Below, piece after piece: positions 36,929-45,771 of a stretch of 64,000 nucleotides of DNA (its first letter is position 1; each line of letters opens with the position of its first letter). Both the position numbers and the translations under genes were made by a program. The DNA comes from QFOX01 sp044237845. Lineage in GTDB: Bacteria; Pseudomonadota; Alphaproteobacteria; Rickettsiales; UBA3002. The stretch is taken from positions 1 to 64,000 of the forward strand of contig JBIIEL010000007.1 of assembly GCA_044237845.1 (NCBI GenBank), read 5' to 3'. A model generated the notes under the pieces. That model was not told the DNA's origin and searched no databases. It saw only the letters and a list, made by a program, of their open reading frames with translations.

Positions 36929-37224
36929 TCCCGTGACTTCATGAGTCTGCTCATGCAGCAGCTCCAGCCTAAGCCGCTCTAAATAGGGAGCGGGATCACT
37001 TCCTGCTTGCATTTGCAAGGAAGTTAAACAGTCAGTTTAGGTAGACCAAGGAGCTCAAAGCCTTAAAGTTTGAGCAACCTTGCTTCCGAGAAAGCAAACT
37101 CAGAGCGCCAATCTCTGGGGATTGGCGAAAATCAAAAAAACCCTCTGTTTCTGCATTCCCAGACACATTGCTATCAACAAAAGCTTGCTATAAAGAGTGA
37201 TCAGTATAGCGATCACTGTCTTCC
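36929..37224. ncRNA. Structured intergenic region, candidate RNA
   Basis: Between the kinase and the cbb3 locus, four consecutive stem-loops can be drawn on the plus strand: 36997-37024 (ACTTCC/GGAAGT), 37055-37077 (GCTCAAA/TTTGAGC), 37080-37097 (TTGCTT/AAGCAA) and 37107-37126 (GCCAATC/GATTGGC). No open frame fits. The last hairpin is the second copy of the repeat found after tRNA-fMet. It could be a small RNA or a transcript leader or end. The call is tentative. Confidence 0.35.
37099..37143 (+). repeat. Hairpin repeat, copy 2
   Basis: CTCAGAG, a GCCAATC/GATTGGC stem with six-base loop, AAAATCA and a run of A then CCC repeat the segment at 14572-14613 with a few substitutions and short indels, in the same orientation, 22.5 kb away. 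Confidence 0.55.
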
Positions 37225-37238
37225 TTGATGCAGGTCAA
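37225..37238. promoter_or_regulatory. FNR/FixK-type box upstream of cbb3 locus
   Basis: TTGAT-GCAG-GTCAA fits the TTGAT-N4-(A/G)TCAA consensus of Crp/Fnr family regulators such as FnrL and FixK. Its centre is about 43 bases upstream of the first gene of the cbb3 oxidase locus, which family knowledge places under low-oxygen control. A Crp/Fnr gene lies at 46844-47575. Confidence 0.75.
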
Positions 37239-37274
37239 GATATGCTGCCGCAATCCTTCTAGATTGCCGTCAGA

Positions 37275-37922
37275 ATGGAAGCATTATTAGCACATTGTAC
37301 GGCAGCATTTTCCGGTCACGGAGGCATGTTTGTCGGATTTTTTCTCGGCGGGTTGATGGGCAGCCTCAGCCACTGCCTCGTCATGTGTGGGCCGGTGGTG
37401 GCGTGCCAATCGGCATGTGGTGGCGGCTGCGGCAAACGCATGGAAGCTGCGTCGCAATGGCAGTATCATGCCGGGCGTTTCTTTACCTATGGTGCACTCG
37501 GCTTTGTGGCCGCGCTGCTCTCGCAACAGATTGCCGCGGCACCTTATTGGTCGACACTCTCCGGCGCGATGATGCTGGTAGCAGGCGGGTTGTTCCTGCT
37601 CAGCGCCTGCTTCCCTAACCGTCATGGTGTGGTGGGTCGTGCCCCGCGCAATGGGTTTCTGCGCGGCGCGTTGATGGGCTTCATGCCCTGCGGATTGATT
37701 TACGCCGCGCTGATGATGGCGGCAACGCTGGCCAATCCGTTAGCGGGCATGCTGGCGATGTGGCTGTTCGTGCTGGGCACCCTGCCCGCATTGGTGATGG
37801 CAAGCGGGGCAGCTGCCCTGCTGGCGCAACGGTGGAAAGAAATCATACCGCGCATGGGTCGTGCGGGGATGGCGTTTAACGGGTTGGCACTGCTGGTGTT
37901 GGCCGAAAAAGCAATGAGGTAG
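37275..37922 (+). CDS. TauE/SafE-like membrane protein of cbb3 locus
   Basis: The 215-residue protein has about six membrane segments with GGLMGSLSHCLVMCGPVV near the N-terminus and MGFMPCGLIYAALMMAA in the middle. Both carry Cys in helices, and a CQSACGGGCGKR loop follows the first. The topology and HCxxMC motif match the sulfite-exporter/cytochrome-biogenesis-like family often beside cco genes and possibly handling copper or thiols. It is the first gene after the FNR-type box, three bases before ccoN. Confidence 0.75.
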   Translation: MEALLAHCTAAFSGHGGMFVGFFLGGLMGSLSHCLVMCGPVVACQSACGGGCGKRMEAASQWQYHAGRFFTYGALGFVAALLSQQIAAAPYWSTLSGAMMLVAGGLFLLSACFPNRHGVVGRAPRNGFLRGALMGFMPCGLIYAALMMAATLANPLAGMLAMWLFVLGTLPALVMASGAAALLAQRWKEIIPRMGRAGMAFNGLALLVLAEKAMR

Positions 37923-37925
37923 AAT

Positions 37926-39374
37926 ATGCAACAAAGTCTCAGTACCGCACCCGTCTATAACGACGACATTGTCAAAAAGTTCACCATCGCCGCCCTCTTC
38001 TGGGGTGCGGTGGGGATGTTGGTGGGGCTGGTGATTGCCCTCCAGCTTGCCTTCCCTGAGCTCAATATCGAGCCATATCTCAGCTTTGGCCGTCTGCGCC
38101 CCGTACATACATCAGGCGTGATTTTCGCCTTCGGTGGCAGCGTGCTGTTCGCTACGTCATATTTCATCGTGCAGCGCACCTGCCGCACGCGGTTATGGAA
38201 TGACAAGCTCGCGAATTTCACTTTCTGGGGCTATCAGTCCTTCATTGTGATGGCGGCGCTGGGCTACGTGCTCGGCATCACGCAGGGCAAAGAATATGCC
38301 GAGCCGGAATGGTATGCAGATTTGTGGCTTACCGTGGTGTGGGTGGCATATCTGCTCATCTTCCTGATGACGCTGGCCAAACGCAAAGAGCCGCATATCT
38401 ATGTGGCGAACTGGTTCTTCCTCGCCTTCATCGCCACCGTTGCGGTGCTGCACCTCGTCAACGCGGCGAGCATTCCCGTCTCGGCGCTGGGTGCGAAATC
38501 CGTGCCGGTGTGGGGTGGTGTGCAGGCTGCACTGATTCAATGGTGGTATGGCCATAACGCGGTGGGCTTTTTCCTGACCGCAGGCTTCCTCGGCATCATG
38601 TATTATTTCATTCCGAAACGTGCAGAGCGTCCGGTCTATTCGTACCGTTTGTCGATCCTGCACTTCTGGTCGCTCATCTTCATTTATATCTGGGCTGGCC
38701 CGCACCATCTGCACTACACCGCGCTGCCGGATTGGGCACAAACGCTCGGCATGACCTTCTCGATTATGCTGTGGATGCCAAGCTGGGGCGGCATGATTAA
38801 CGGCATCATGACACTCTCGGGAGCATGGAACAAACTGCGCGAAGACCCAGTGCTACGCTTCATGATCGTCGCGCTCGCTTTCTATGGCATGAGCACGTTT
38901 GAAGGGCCGCTGATGTCGATTAAAGCTGTCAACTCGCTCAGCCACTATACGGATTGGACGATTGGCCACGTGCATTCCGGTGCGCTTGGCTGGGTGGCAT
39001 TCATCAGCTTCGGTGCGATTTACCATCTCGTGCCCGTGCTGTGGAAAAAGAAAGAGCTGTATTCGATGCGCCTCGTGAACATCCATCTCTGGGTGGCGAC
39101 GATTGGTATCGTGCTCTACATCACCGCGATGTGGGTGGCGGGAATTATGCAAGGCCTGATGTGGCGTGCGTATGACGCGATGGGCTTCCTCGAGTATTCC
39201 TTCGTGGAAACGGTCGAGGCCATGCACCCCTACTACATCATTCGCGCACTCGGTGGGCTGCTCTATCTCGGCGGCATGCTCATCATGATTTATAACTGCT
39301 GGAAGACCATCGCGGGCTGCTCACAGCAGTGCGATTCCTGCCAGTGCAGCAGCAAGGAGGAAGGCAATGCTTAA
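37926..39374 (+). CDS. ccoN: cbb3-type cytochrome c oxidase subunit I
   Basis: The 482-residue catalytic subunit of the high-affinity terminal oxidase has 12 or so membrane segments. Heme and copper ligand motifs typical of CcoN are present: RLRPVHTSGVIFAFGG, WWYGHNAVGFFLT, WAGPHHLHY and DWTIGHVHSGALGW. Length is normal. The C-terminal tail is unusual in having several Cys (CSQQCDSCQCSS). The stop overlaps ccoO by eight bases. Confidence 0.97.
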   Translation: MQQSLSTAPVYNDDIVKKFTIAALFWGAVGMLVGLVIALQLAFPELNIEPYLSFGRLRPVHTSGVIFAFGGSVLFATSYFIVQRTCRTRLWNDKLANFTFWGYQSFIVMAALGYVLGITQGKEYAEPEWYADLWLTVVWVAYLLIFLMTLAKRKEPHIYVANWFFLAFIATVAVLHLVNAASIPVSALGAKSVPVWGGVQAALIQWWYGHNAVGFFLTAGFLGIMYYFIPKRAERPVYSYRLSILHFWSLIFIYIWAGPHHLHYTALPDWAQTLGMTFSIMLWMPSWGGMINGIMTLSGAWNKLREDPVLRFMIVALAFYGMSTFEGPLMSIKAVNSLSHYTDWTIGHVHSGALGWVAFISFGAIYHLVPVLWKKKELYSMRLVNIHLWVATIGIVLYITAMWVAGIMQGLMWRAYDAMGFLEYSFVETVEAMHPYYIIRALGGLLYLGGMLIMIYNCWKTIAGCSQQCDSCQCSSKEEGNA

Positions 39375-40107
39375 GCATCACGGTAAACTGGAGCGCAACT
39401 CCATCTGGCTTCTCGTTTTCATCATCGTCGCCGTTTCGATTGGCGGGCTGGTGGAAATTATCCCACTGTTTCGCGTCGAGACCACCATCGAGAAAGTGAG
39501 TAGCATGCGCCCTTACACGCCGCTGGAACTCGCCGGGCAGCAGATTTATATCCGCGAAAACTGTTCTTCGTGCCACAGCCAGCAGATTCGTCCGCTGCGT
39601 GACGAGGTAGAGCGCTATGGCCATTACAGCCTGGCGGCTGAGAGCATGTATGATCATCCGTTCCTGTGGGGTAGCAAGCGTACGGGCCCGGATCTGGCAC
39701 GTGTGGGCGGAAAATATTCCGACGAATGGCAAGCCGCACATCTCGTGGAGCCGCGTGACGTGGTGCCGGAATCCATCATGCCGTCTTACGGTTTCATGCG
39801 CAATACGGGTGCTGACCTCAGCAACATCGGTGCGCTGATGAAAGCCCATCGCACGGTTGGTGTACCGTATACCGACGCGATGATTGAGCGTGCGTATGAC
39901 GACGCCATGGCACAAGCGCATACCGATTCGGATGCCAGCGGCCTGAACGAGCGTTATGGCGCCAAGGTGAATGTACGTGACTTTGACGGTCAACCAGAAA
40001 TGGTTTCCGAGATGGACGCGCTCATTGCCTATCTGCAAGCGCTGGGGACGCTGGTGGATCTCAAGAGCTACCAGCTTGAGAGTACCCCGGTGAAGGAGGC
40101 AAAGTAA
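39367..40107 (+). CDS. ccoO: cbb3-type cytochrome c oxidase subunit II
   Basis: The 246-residue membrane-anchored monoheme cytochrome c has an N-terminal membrane segment (WLLVFIIVAVSIGGLVEII), the heme motif CSSCH in NCSSCHSQQIRPL, and a distal Met in the SIMPSYGFM region. It passes electrons to CcoN. It overlaps ccoN by eight bases, and its TAA overlaps the ccoQ ATG by one. Confidence 0.97.
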   Translation: MLKHHGKLERNSIWLLVFIIVAVSIGGLVEIIPLFRVETTIEKVSSMRPYTPLELAGQQIYIRENCSSCHSQQIRPLRDEVERYGHYSLAAESMYDHPFLWGSKRTGPDLARVGGKYSDEWQAAHLVEPRDVVPESIMPSYGFMRNTGADLSNIGALMKAHRTVGVPYTDAMIERAYDDAMAQAHTDSDASGLNERYGAKVNVRDFDGQPEMVSEMDALIAYLQALGTLVDLKSYQLESTPVKEAK

Positions 40108-40262
40108 TGCATCTGATTTACGAATATGCGCCTTCTGCAAGCCTGATATTTTTCTTCCTCTTTTTTCTGGGAGCGGCGTTTTACGCCTATCGGCCTGCAG
40201 CCAAACAAACGATGAAAGACCACGCCCTCATTCCGCTGAAAGAGGAGAACAGCCATGAGTAA
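40107..40262 (+). CDS. ccoQ: cbb3-type oxidase small subunit CcoQ
   Basis: The 51-residue protein has one membrane segment (SLIFFFLFFLGAAFYAYRP), followed by a short polar tail, exactly the CcoQ pattern. It lies between ccoO and ccoP, overlapping them by one and eight bases. CcoQ stabilises the interaction of CcoP with the core. The position and topology make the call firm even though the sequence is short. Confidence 0.9.
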   Translation: MHLIYEYAPSASLIFFFLFFLGAAFYAYRPAAKQTMKDHALIPLKEENSHE

Positions 40263-41172
40263 CGATAAAAAAGAAATCGACCAACATTCCGGCGTTGAAA
40301 CCACCGGCCATGAATGGGACGGCCTGAAGGAGCTCAACAACCCTGCGCCGCGCTGGTGGCTGTGGGTGTTCTTCATCTGCTGCATCTGGGCCGTTGGGTA
40401 CTGGGTGGTTTTCCCTGCATGGCCTACCCTCTCGGGCGAAGGCGAGCGCGGCGGCACCAAAGGCAGCCATGAGTGGACGCAGTATAAGAAACTGGCCGAA
40501 GAACAGGCGGAGATTACCGCGCGTCGTGGTGAATTTGCTGAAAAAATCAAGGCACACTCGCTGGAAGACATCCAGAAAGATCCCGAGCTCTATGCGTTCG
40601 CGGTTGCGGGCGGCAAAGCCATGTTCAAAGAAAACTGCTCGGCCTGTCACGGCACCGGGGCGGAAGGCCGCCCGGGCTATCCAAACCTGAACGACGATGA
40701 CTGGTTATGGGGCGGTTCCCTCAGCGAGATCTACACCACCATTCAATATGGTGCGCGGTCGACGCATGAAGAAACGCGTACCTCGCAGATGCCTGCATTT
40801 GGCGATATGCTGAGCAAGCAGGACGTCTCCGACGCGGCGGAGCATGTGCTCAGCCTCTCGGGCAAAGCAGATGCTAACGCGAATGGTGCAGCGCTGTTCA
40901 CGCAGAACTGCACAGCATGCCACGGCGCCGATGGTAAGGGAACGCGTGCCATGGGTGCGCCGAACCTTGCGGATGCTATTGCGCTCTATGGCGACAAAAA
41001 AGCCGACATCGTCGCACAAATCAGCAAACCGCGCCACGGCGTAATGCCAAGCTGGGCAAACCGCCTGCCGGACGAAACCATCAAGCAGCTCACGGTCTAT
41101 GTGCACTCGCTAGGTGGTGGTGAAGGCGCCGCAACTGCTGCTGCACCTGCGCCCGCCGCGAAAGAGGAGTAA
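40255..41172 (+). CDS. ccoP: cbb3-type cytochrome c oxidase subunit III
   Basis: The 305-residue diheme cytochrome c starts with a WDGLKELNNPAPRWW motif and a membrane segment (WVFFICCIWAVGYWVVF). Two heme sites, CSACH and CTACH, follow, with a Met ligand near each. The C-terminal tail is Ala/Pro-rich. The stop overlaps the ccoG start by one base. Confidence 0.96.
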   Translation: MSNDKKEIDQHSGVETTGHEWDGLKELNNPAPRWWLWVFFICCIWAVGYWVVFPAWPTLSGEGERGGTKGSHEWTQYKKLAEEQAEITARRGEFAEKIKAHSLEDIQKDPELYAFAVAGGKAMFKENCSACHGTGAEGRPGYPNLNDDDWLWGGSLSEIYTTIQYGARSTHEETRTSQMPAFGDMLSKQDVSDAAEHVLSLSGKADANANGAALFTQNCTACHGADGKGTRAMGAPNLADAIALYGDKKADIVAQISKPRHGVMPSWANRLPDETIKQLTVYVHSLGGGEGAATAAAPAPAAKEE

Positions 41173-42626
41173 TGGACGAGTCTATCCAGTTCTTCAAAAA
41201 GCAGCAGAAAATTTATCCGCGGCGTGTTTGGGGAAAGTTTCGTAAGCTGAAATGGCTGGCGATGGTAGCACTGCTCGGCATCTATTATGGTGCACCGTGG
41301 CTGCGCTGGGATCGGGGCGAAAACGCCCCAGACCAGGCCATCCTCATCGACCTTGGCCATACGCGCGGCTATTTTTTCGGCATCGAAATCTGGCCACAGG
41401 AAGTCTACTACATCACCGGTATCCTGATTCTGGCGGCGGTGGGGCTGTTTTTTGTGACCTCGCTGTTCGGCCGGGTATGGTGCGGCTATGCCTGCCCGCA
41501 AACCGTGTGGACGGATTTATTCGTCTGGGTGGAACGCATGGTGCAGGGCGACCGCAACGCGCGTAAAAAACTCGACCAGCAGGGCTGGGGCTTCGAGAAA
41601 ATCTGGAAGAAACTGCTCACCCATACACTCTGGCTGCTCATCGGCCTGATGACCGGCGGTGCATGGGTGTTCTACTTCAACGACGCGCCAACACTGCTCG
41701 ACCAGATCCTCCATCTCGATGTGCCGTGGAGCGTGGCGGGGTGGATTCTCGGCCTCACCTTCTCGACCTATCTCATGGCTGGGTTTGCGCGCGAACAGGT
41801 CTGTACCTATATGTGCCCTTATGCGCGATTCCAGTCGGCGATGTTCGACAAGGACACGCTGATTATTGCCTATGACACGCAACGTGGCGAACCACGCGGC
41901 AAATGGAAAAAGAAAGAGGCCTATCTCGCCAAAGCTGCTGGGAAAGCTACCTATCAGGCGGCGGCGCATGATTTGCTGGCGGGCGCAAAAAGTGAATCGC
42001 AGGCGCAAGGCGACTGCATCGACTGCGACTCCTGCGTGGTGGTCTGCCCAATGGGAATTGATATTCGCGATGGATTGCAGATGGAATGCATCGCCTGCGG
42101 CCTGTGCATTGATGCCTGTGATAGCGTGATGGAAAAAATCAGCCTGCCCAAAGGGCTGATTCGTTATGACACCGAGAGTAAAAATAAAATTGATCTGCTG
42201 CGCCCGCGCACGCTATGGTATGCTGGCATTATTTCGCTCGTTGGGTTGTTCATGCTCTACAGCCTGTTCACGCGCTCACCACTCGAACTCAATGTGATTC
42301 ATGACCGCAATCCGCTCTTCGTGAAGCTTTCAGACGGCGCGATTCGCAACGGCTATGTATTGCATATCCTTAACAAATCGCATGACGACAAAACCTATAC
42401 GCTGCGCGTAGAGGGGCTTGAGAATGCCGCGATCGAGGTGCAGGGAAGTGGCACGATGACCGCCGAATCGTTGCCGGTATTTGCTGATTCTCTGGGCAAT
42501 TTCCGTGTATTCCTACGCGCGCCAGAGCCAAAACAGCCTCGTGTGGAAATTACTTTCAGCATTCAGGAAAATGGTGCTACTCTCAGCGACAAGAAACCTT
42601 CCATTTTCGTGAGCGAAAAACCATGA
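41172..42626 (+). CDS. ccoG: cbb3 oxidase assembly ferredoxin CcoG (FixG/RdxA)
   Basis: The 484-residue membrane protein carries several membrane segments, WCGYACPQTVWTD, and two [4Fe-4S] cluster motifs (CIDCDSCVVVCPMG and CIACGLCIDACD). CcoG reduces copper(II) for oxidase maturation. A C-terminal periplasmic Ig-like domain begins after the last membrane segment (about 350). It starts on the last base of the ccoP stop and overlaps ccoH by four bases. Confidence 0.95.
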   Translation: MDESIQFFKKQQKIYPRRVWGKFRKLKWLAMVALLGIYYGAPWLRWDRGENAPDQAILIDLGHTRGYFFGIEIWPQEVYYITGILILAAVGLFFVTSLFGRVWCGYACPQTVWTDLFVWVERMVQGDRNARKKLDQQGWGFEKIWKKLLTHTLWLLIGLMTGGAWVFYFNDAPTLLDQILHLDVPWSVAGWILGLTFSTYLMAGFAREQVCTYMCPYARFQSAMFDKDTLIIAYDTQRGEPRGKWKKKEAYLAKAAGKATYQAAAHDLLAGAKSESQAQGDCIDCDSCVVVCPMGIDIRDGLQMECIACGLCIDACDSVMEKISLPKGLIRYDTESKNKIDLLRPRTLWYAGIISLVGLFMLYSLFTRSPLELNVIHDRNPLFVKLSDGAIRNGYVLHILNKSHDDKTYTLRVEGLENAAIEVQGSGTMTAESLPVFADSLGNFRVFLRAPEPKQPRVEITFSIQENGATLSDKKPSIFVSEKP

Positions 42627-43081
42627 GCCAGAGCCCCATGCTGCCGCGCGACAAAATGATCCCGTGGTATTTTGTCATGTTCTTTGCTTTCATCGCGCTG
42701 GTGAATGGGGTGATGGTCACCCTCGCACTGCGCACCCATACCGGCACAGTGACGGATCATCCGTACGAAAAAGGGCTGGCCTATAATGCGGTGGTCGAGG
42801 CTGCCGAGGCGCAGCAGGTGCTCGGATGGAGCAGCACCATTACCTATCATGCCGAGCAGCTGCATTTCACACTGCACGACAAGACGGGCAAGATGCTCAC
42901 CCCCACGCAGGCCACAGCGCATCTTTCGCGCCCCACCCAGGCGGGAATGGATTTTGAGGTGCCACTGAAAAACGGCCTCGCCGCGGTAAAATTCCCACTC
43001 TCAGGGCAATGGGACGTGCGGGTGGATGCTACGGCAAATGGCCAGCATTACCAGCAAACGCAGCGGCTTGTGATTCCATGA
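42623..43081 (+). CDS. ccoH: FixH/CcoH family protein
   Basis: The 152-residue protein has one N-terminal membrane segment (WYFVMFFAFIALVNGVMVTLAL) and a periplasmic FixH domain with VTDHPYEKGLAYN and a C-terminal beta-rich part. It assists cbb3 assembly together with the copper ATPase. It overlaps ccoG and ccoI by four bases each. Confidence 0.9.
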   Translation: MSQSPMLPRDKMIPWYFVMFFAFIALVNGVMVTLALRTHTGTVTDHPYEKGLAYNAVVEAAEAQQVLGWSSTITYHAEQLHFTLHDKTGKMLTPTQATAHLSRPTQAGMDFEVPLKNGLAAVKFPLSGQWDVRVDATANGQHYQQTQRLVIP

Positions 43082-45225
43082 GCCTCGCGCCATTCATCGC
43101 CGCCGAGGCCGATGGCAGACATAGCCTCAACCTGCTGGTCGATGGCATGCATTGCCCTTCCTGCGTAGCCATTATCGAAACCGCGCTCATGAAGCAGCCC
43201 GCCGTGAAGAACGCGCGCCTCAACCTCTCGACGCGGCGGTTGAAACTGGTGTGGGAGGGTGCAGAAACACTGGGTGAAAAATGGGTCGAGTTGATCAACA
43301 CCATGGGCTATCGCGCCGTGCCGTTCGACCCGGAAACTGCCGAAACCGCTGAGAAAAAAGACGAGAAATTTCTGCTGCGCTGCCTCGCAGTAGCGGGTTT
43401 CGCGAGCGGTAATCTGATGTTATTTTCGGTACCGCTATGGAGCGGCGATGCCACGACCATGGGCGACGCCACGCGCACGCTGTTTCATTGGGTGCAGGCG
43501 GCGATTGCTATTCCCGCCATCAGCTATTGCGGCCTGCCATTCTACCGCTCTGCATGGCGCGCACTCAAACAACGCCACACCAATATGGACGTGCCGATTT
43601 CTGTCGCGGTGATTCTCGCCACGCTGATGAGCCTGTTCGAAACCATGACGCACGGCACGCATTCTTATTTCGATTCCGGGGTGATGTTGCTGTTTTTCCT
43701 GCTCATTGGCCGCTATCTCGAAGCGCGCGCCAAAGGCCGCGCCCGCAGCGCCGCGCAGGATTTGCTGCAGATGATGACCGGCTTTGCCACGGTACAAAAA
43801 CCCGACGGCACGCAGGAGAAAATTCCCTTCTCCGAGATTCAGGAGGGCATGGTTCTCAGCGTGGCGGCAGGCGAAAAAATCAGTGCGGATGGCGAAATTC
43901 TCTCCGGCAGTTCGGAGCTTGATACCAGTCTCATTACCGGCGAAACCCTGCCACGGCCAGTGACTACAGGCACACAGGTTTTTGCAGGCACGCTGAATCT
44001 CGCTGCACCGCTGACGCTGCGGGTGACAAAACCGCACGCGCAATCGCTGCTCGCGCAGATTGTGAAGCTGATGGAAACCGCTGAGCAGGGACAGGCGCGC
44101 TATGTCACGCTCGCCGACCGCATTTCGCGCTGGTATACACCCGCGGTCCATGCGCTCGCTGCTGCGACATTTGCCGGGTGGATGTTATGGGGAAGTGCGC
44201 CCTGGCAAGTGGCGCTGCTCTATGCCGCCACGGTACTGATTATCACCTGTCCTTGCGCGCTAGGTCTCGCCGTACCGGTGGTGCAGGTACTCGCCAGCGG
44301 CAAGTTGATGCGCGGCGGCATTCTGCTCAAATCCGGCAGCGCGCTGGAGCGGCTTTCGGCCATCACCCACGCAGTATTCGATAAAACCGGCACGTTGACG
44401 CTTGGGAAACCCGCACTCACCTCTACCCATGCCGAAAGCGACATGCAGCTCGCCGCCTCGCTCGCTGCGCAGAGCAGACACCCGCTCAGTCAGGCGCTGG
44501 TGAAAGCCTATACGGGCGCGTTGTTGCCGCTTGAAGTGCGCGAGATAGCAGGCTGCGGGCTGGAAGCAGATGGAGTGAAGCTCGGCAAGCGCAGCTGGGC
44601 TACGCAACTGCCAGATGACGGAACGCCGGGGCTTGAACTATGGCTTACACGGGAGGGGCATGCGCCCGTGCAATTCACCTTTGCCGATGCGCTGCGAAGT
44701 GATGCTGCGGCAGTGATTGCAGCATTTTCTGCACGCGGTATCCGCACGCATCTACTATCGGGCGACCGCGAAGAAGTTACACGAACCATCGCCGAAACAC
44801 TCGCCATAACGGAATATGCGGGCGCCCTGACACCATTGGAGAAAACCGAGAGAATCGCCGCCCTCAAGGCCGGTGGCGCACAGGTGCTGATGGTGGGAGA
44901 TGGGCTGAATGACGCTCCCGCACTCGCCGCTGCCACTGTCTCGATTTCGCCAACCAGCGCGATGGATATCACACAGAACGCGGCAGATATTGTGTTTCAG
45001 GGCGAAACACTCCAGCCAGTACTGACAGCGCTCACGACCGCACAATCTTCGCAACGGCTGGTGAAAGAGAATTTCGCACTGGCCATTCTCTATAACGTGG
45101 TGGCTATTCCGCTTGCCGTAGCGGGATATGTGACCCCGCTGATTGCGGCAATTGCAATGTCGAGCTCGTCGCTATTGGTAATCGCCAACGCCATGCGCCT
45201 GACATGGACAAAGGAGCGTACATGA
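43078..45225 (+). CDS. ccoI: Copper-transporting P-type ATPase CcoI (FixI)
   Basis: The 715-residue P1B ATPase supplies copper for cbb3 oxidase. An N-terminal metal-binding domain has GMHCPSC. The membrane copper site is CPC in ITCPCALGLAVPV. Phosphorylation occurs in DKTGTLT. The HP motif (SRHPLSQAL) and GDGLNDAPAL are present. I chose the ATG at 43078, which overlaps the ccoH stop by four bases, rather than the upstream in-frame start at 43009. Confidence 0.96.
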   Translation: MSLAPFIAAEADGRHSLNLLVDGMHCPSCVAIIETALMKQPAVKNARLNLSTRRLKLVWEGAETLGEKWVELINTMGYRAVPFDPETAETAEKKDEKFLLRCLAVAGFASGNLMLFSVPLWSGDATTMGDATRTLFHWVQAAIAIPAISYCGLPFYRSAWRALKQRHTNMDVPISVAVILATLMSLFETMTHGTHSYFDSGVMLLFFLLIGRYLEARAKGRARSAAQDLLQMMTGFATVQKPDGTQEKIPFSEIQEGMVLSVAAGEKISADGEILSGSSELDTSLITGETLPRPVTTGTQVFAGTLNLAAPLTLRVTKPHAQSLLAQIVKLMETAEQGQARYVTLADRISRWYTPAVHALAAATFAGWMLWGSAPWQVALLYAATVLIITCPCALGLAVPVVQVLASGKLMRGGILLKSGSALERLSAITHAVFDKTGTLTLGKPALTSTHAESDMQLAASLAAQSRHPLSQALVKAYTGALLPLEVREIAGCGLEADGVKLGKRSWATQLPDDGTPGLELWLTREGHAPVQFTFADALRSDAAAVIAAFSARGIRTHLLSGDREEVTRTIAETLAITEYAGALTPLEKTERIAALKAGGAQVLMVGDGLNDAPALAAATVSISPTSAMDITQNAADIVFQGETLQPVLTALTTAQSSQRLVKENFALAILYNVVAIPLAVAGYVTPLIAAIAMSSSSLLVIANAMRLTWTKERT

Positions 45226-45371
45226 ACATCCTGATTTACCTCATCCCCATCGCGCTGACGCTTGGCCTCGTGGGGCTTGCCGCATTCTTCTGGGCAGCGC
45301 GCAACAACCAGTTCGACGATTTGGACGGCGCCGCCCATCGCGTGCTACGCGACGACGACGAAACCACTTGA
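45222..45371 (+). CDS. ccoS: cbb3 oxidase assembly protein CcoS
   Basis: The 49-residue protein has a single N-terminal membrane segment (LIPIALTLGLVGLAAFFWA) followed by RNNQFDDLDGAAHRVLRDDD, the CcoS signature. It is needed for cofactor insertion in CcoN. It overlaps ccoI by four bases and ends the locus. Confidence 0.92.
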   Translation: MNILIYLIPIALTLGLVGLAAFFWAARNNQFDDLDGAAHRVLRDDDETT

Positions 45372-45379
45372 GGCGCGCG

Positions 45380-45622
45380 TTAGGCCGCTTTTTTGAGCAG
45401 GCTGTAGAGCGTATCTTTGAGGGTGAGGCGCTCTTTCTTCAACGCTTCCAGACGCTCATCCGACGCGGCTTCCGCCCCCGCCTCGATGCGGTGAACAGCG
45501 TGCGCGGCTTCATCGTATTGCGCGAAGAGTTTGGCAAAATGCGCATCCGCCGCTTTCAGGCGGTGGATGGTCTCGCGGTATTCGGGGAACTCCAGAACAA
45601 GGCTGTGATTTTCAAGTGGCAT
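45380..45622 (-). CDS. YdcH/DUF465 family small protein
   Basis: The 80-residue helical protein starts MPLENHSLVLEFPEYRETI and carries the DUF465 coiled-coil pattern with HRIEAGAEAASDERLEALKKERLTLKD. The ATG at 45622 is preceded by AAAGGAG. An in-frame upstream start exists at 45652. It is convergent with ccoS. The family has no established role. Confidence 0.85.
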   Translation of the reverse strand: MPLENHSLVLEFPEYRETIHRLKAADAHFAKLFAQYDEAAHAVHRIEAGAEAASDERLEALKKERLTLKDTLYSLLKKAA

Positions 45623-45674
45623 AACATCTCCTTTGTTAATAGAAACGAGCATAGTCCGTTATGCCTGTTTGAGA

Positions 45675-45688
45675 TTGATATAAGTCAA
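45675..45688. promoter_or_regulatory. FNR/FixK-type box upstream of ompW
   Basis: TTGAT-ATAA-GTCAA matches the same consensus as the box before the cbb3 locus. Its centre lies about 90 bases before the ompW ATG. OmpW genes are known Fnr targets in enteric bacteria. It could also serve the divergent DUF465 gene. Confidence 0.7.
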
Positions 45689-45771
45689 GATGGGGGCGTT
45701 TCTTTGCGCTAGGTTGCGCCCAGAAATACAATACGGATTAACCACGTAAACTTGACTGTAAGGAGACTAAA

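Noticed and set aside
37287..37625. Extra open frames in the cbb3 region on both strands
   Set aside because: They are shadows of the GC-rich membrane-protein genes and lack starts, motifs and operon logic.
39283..40140. Minus-strand open frame of 285 codons
   Set aside because: It is the shadow of ccoO, which has heme and membrane motifs and tight overlaps with its neighbours.
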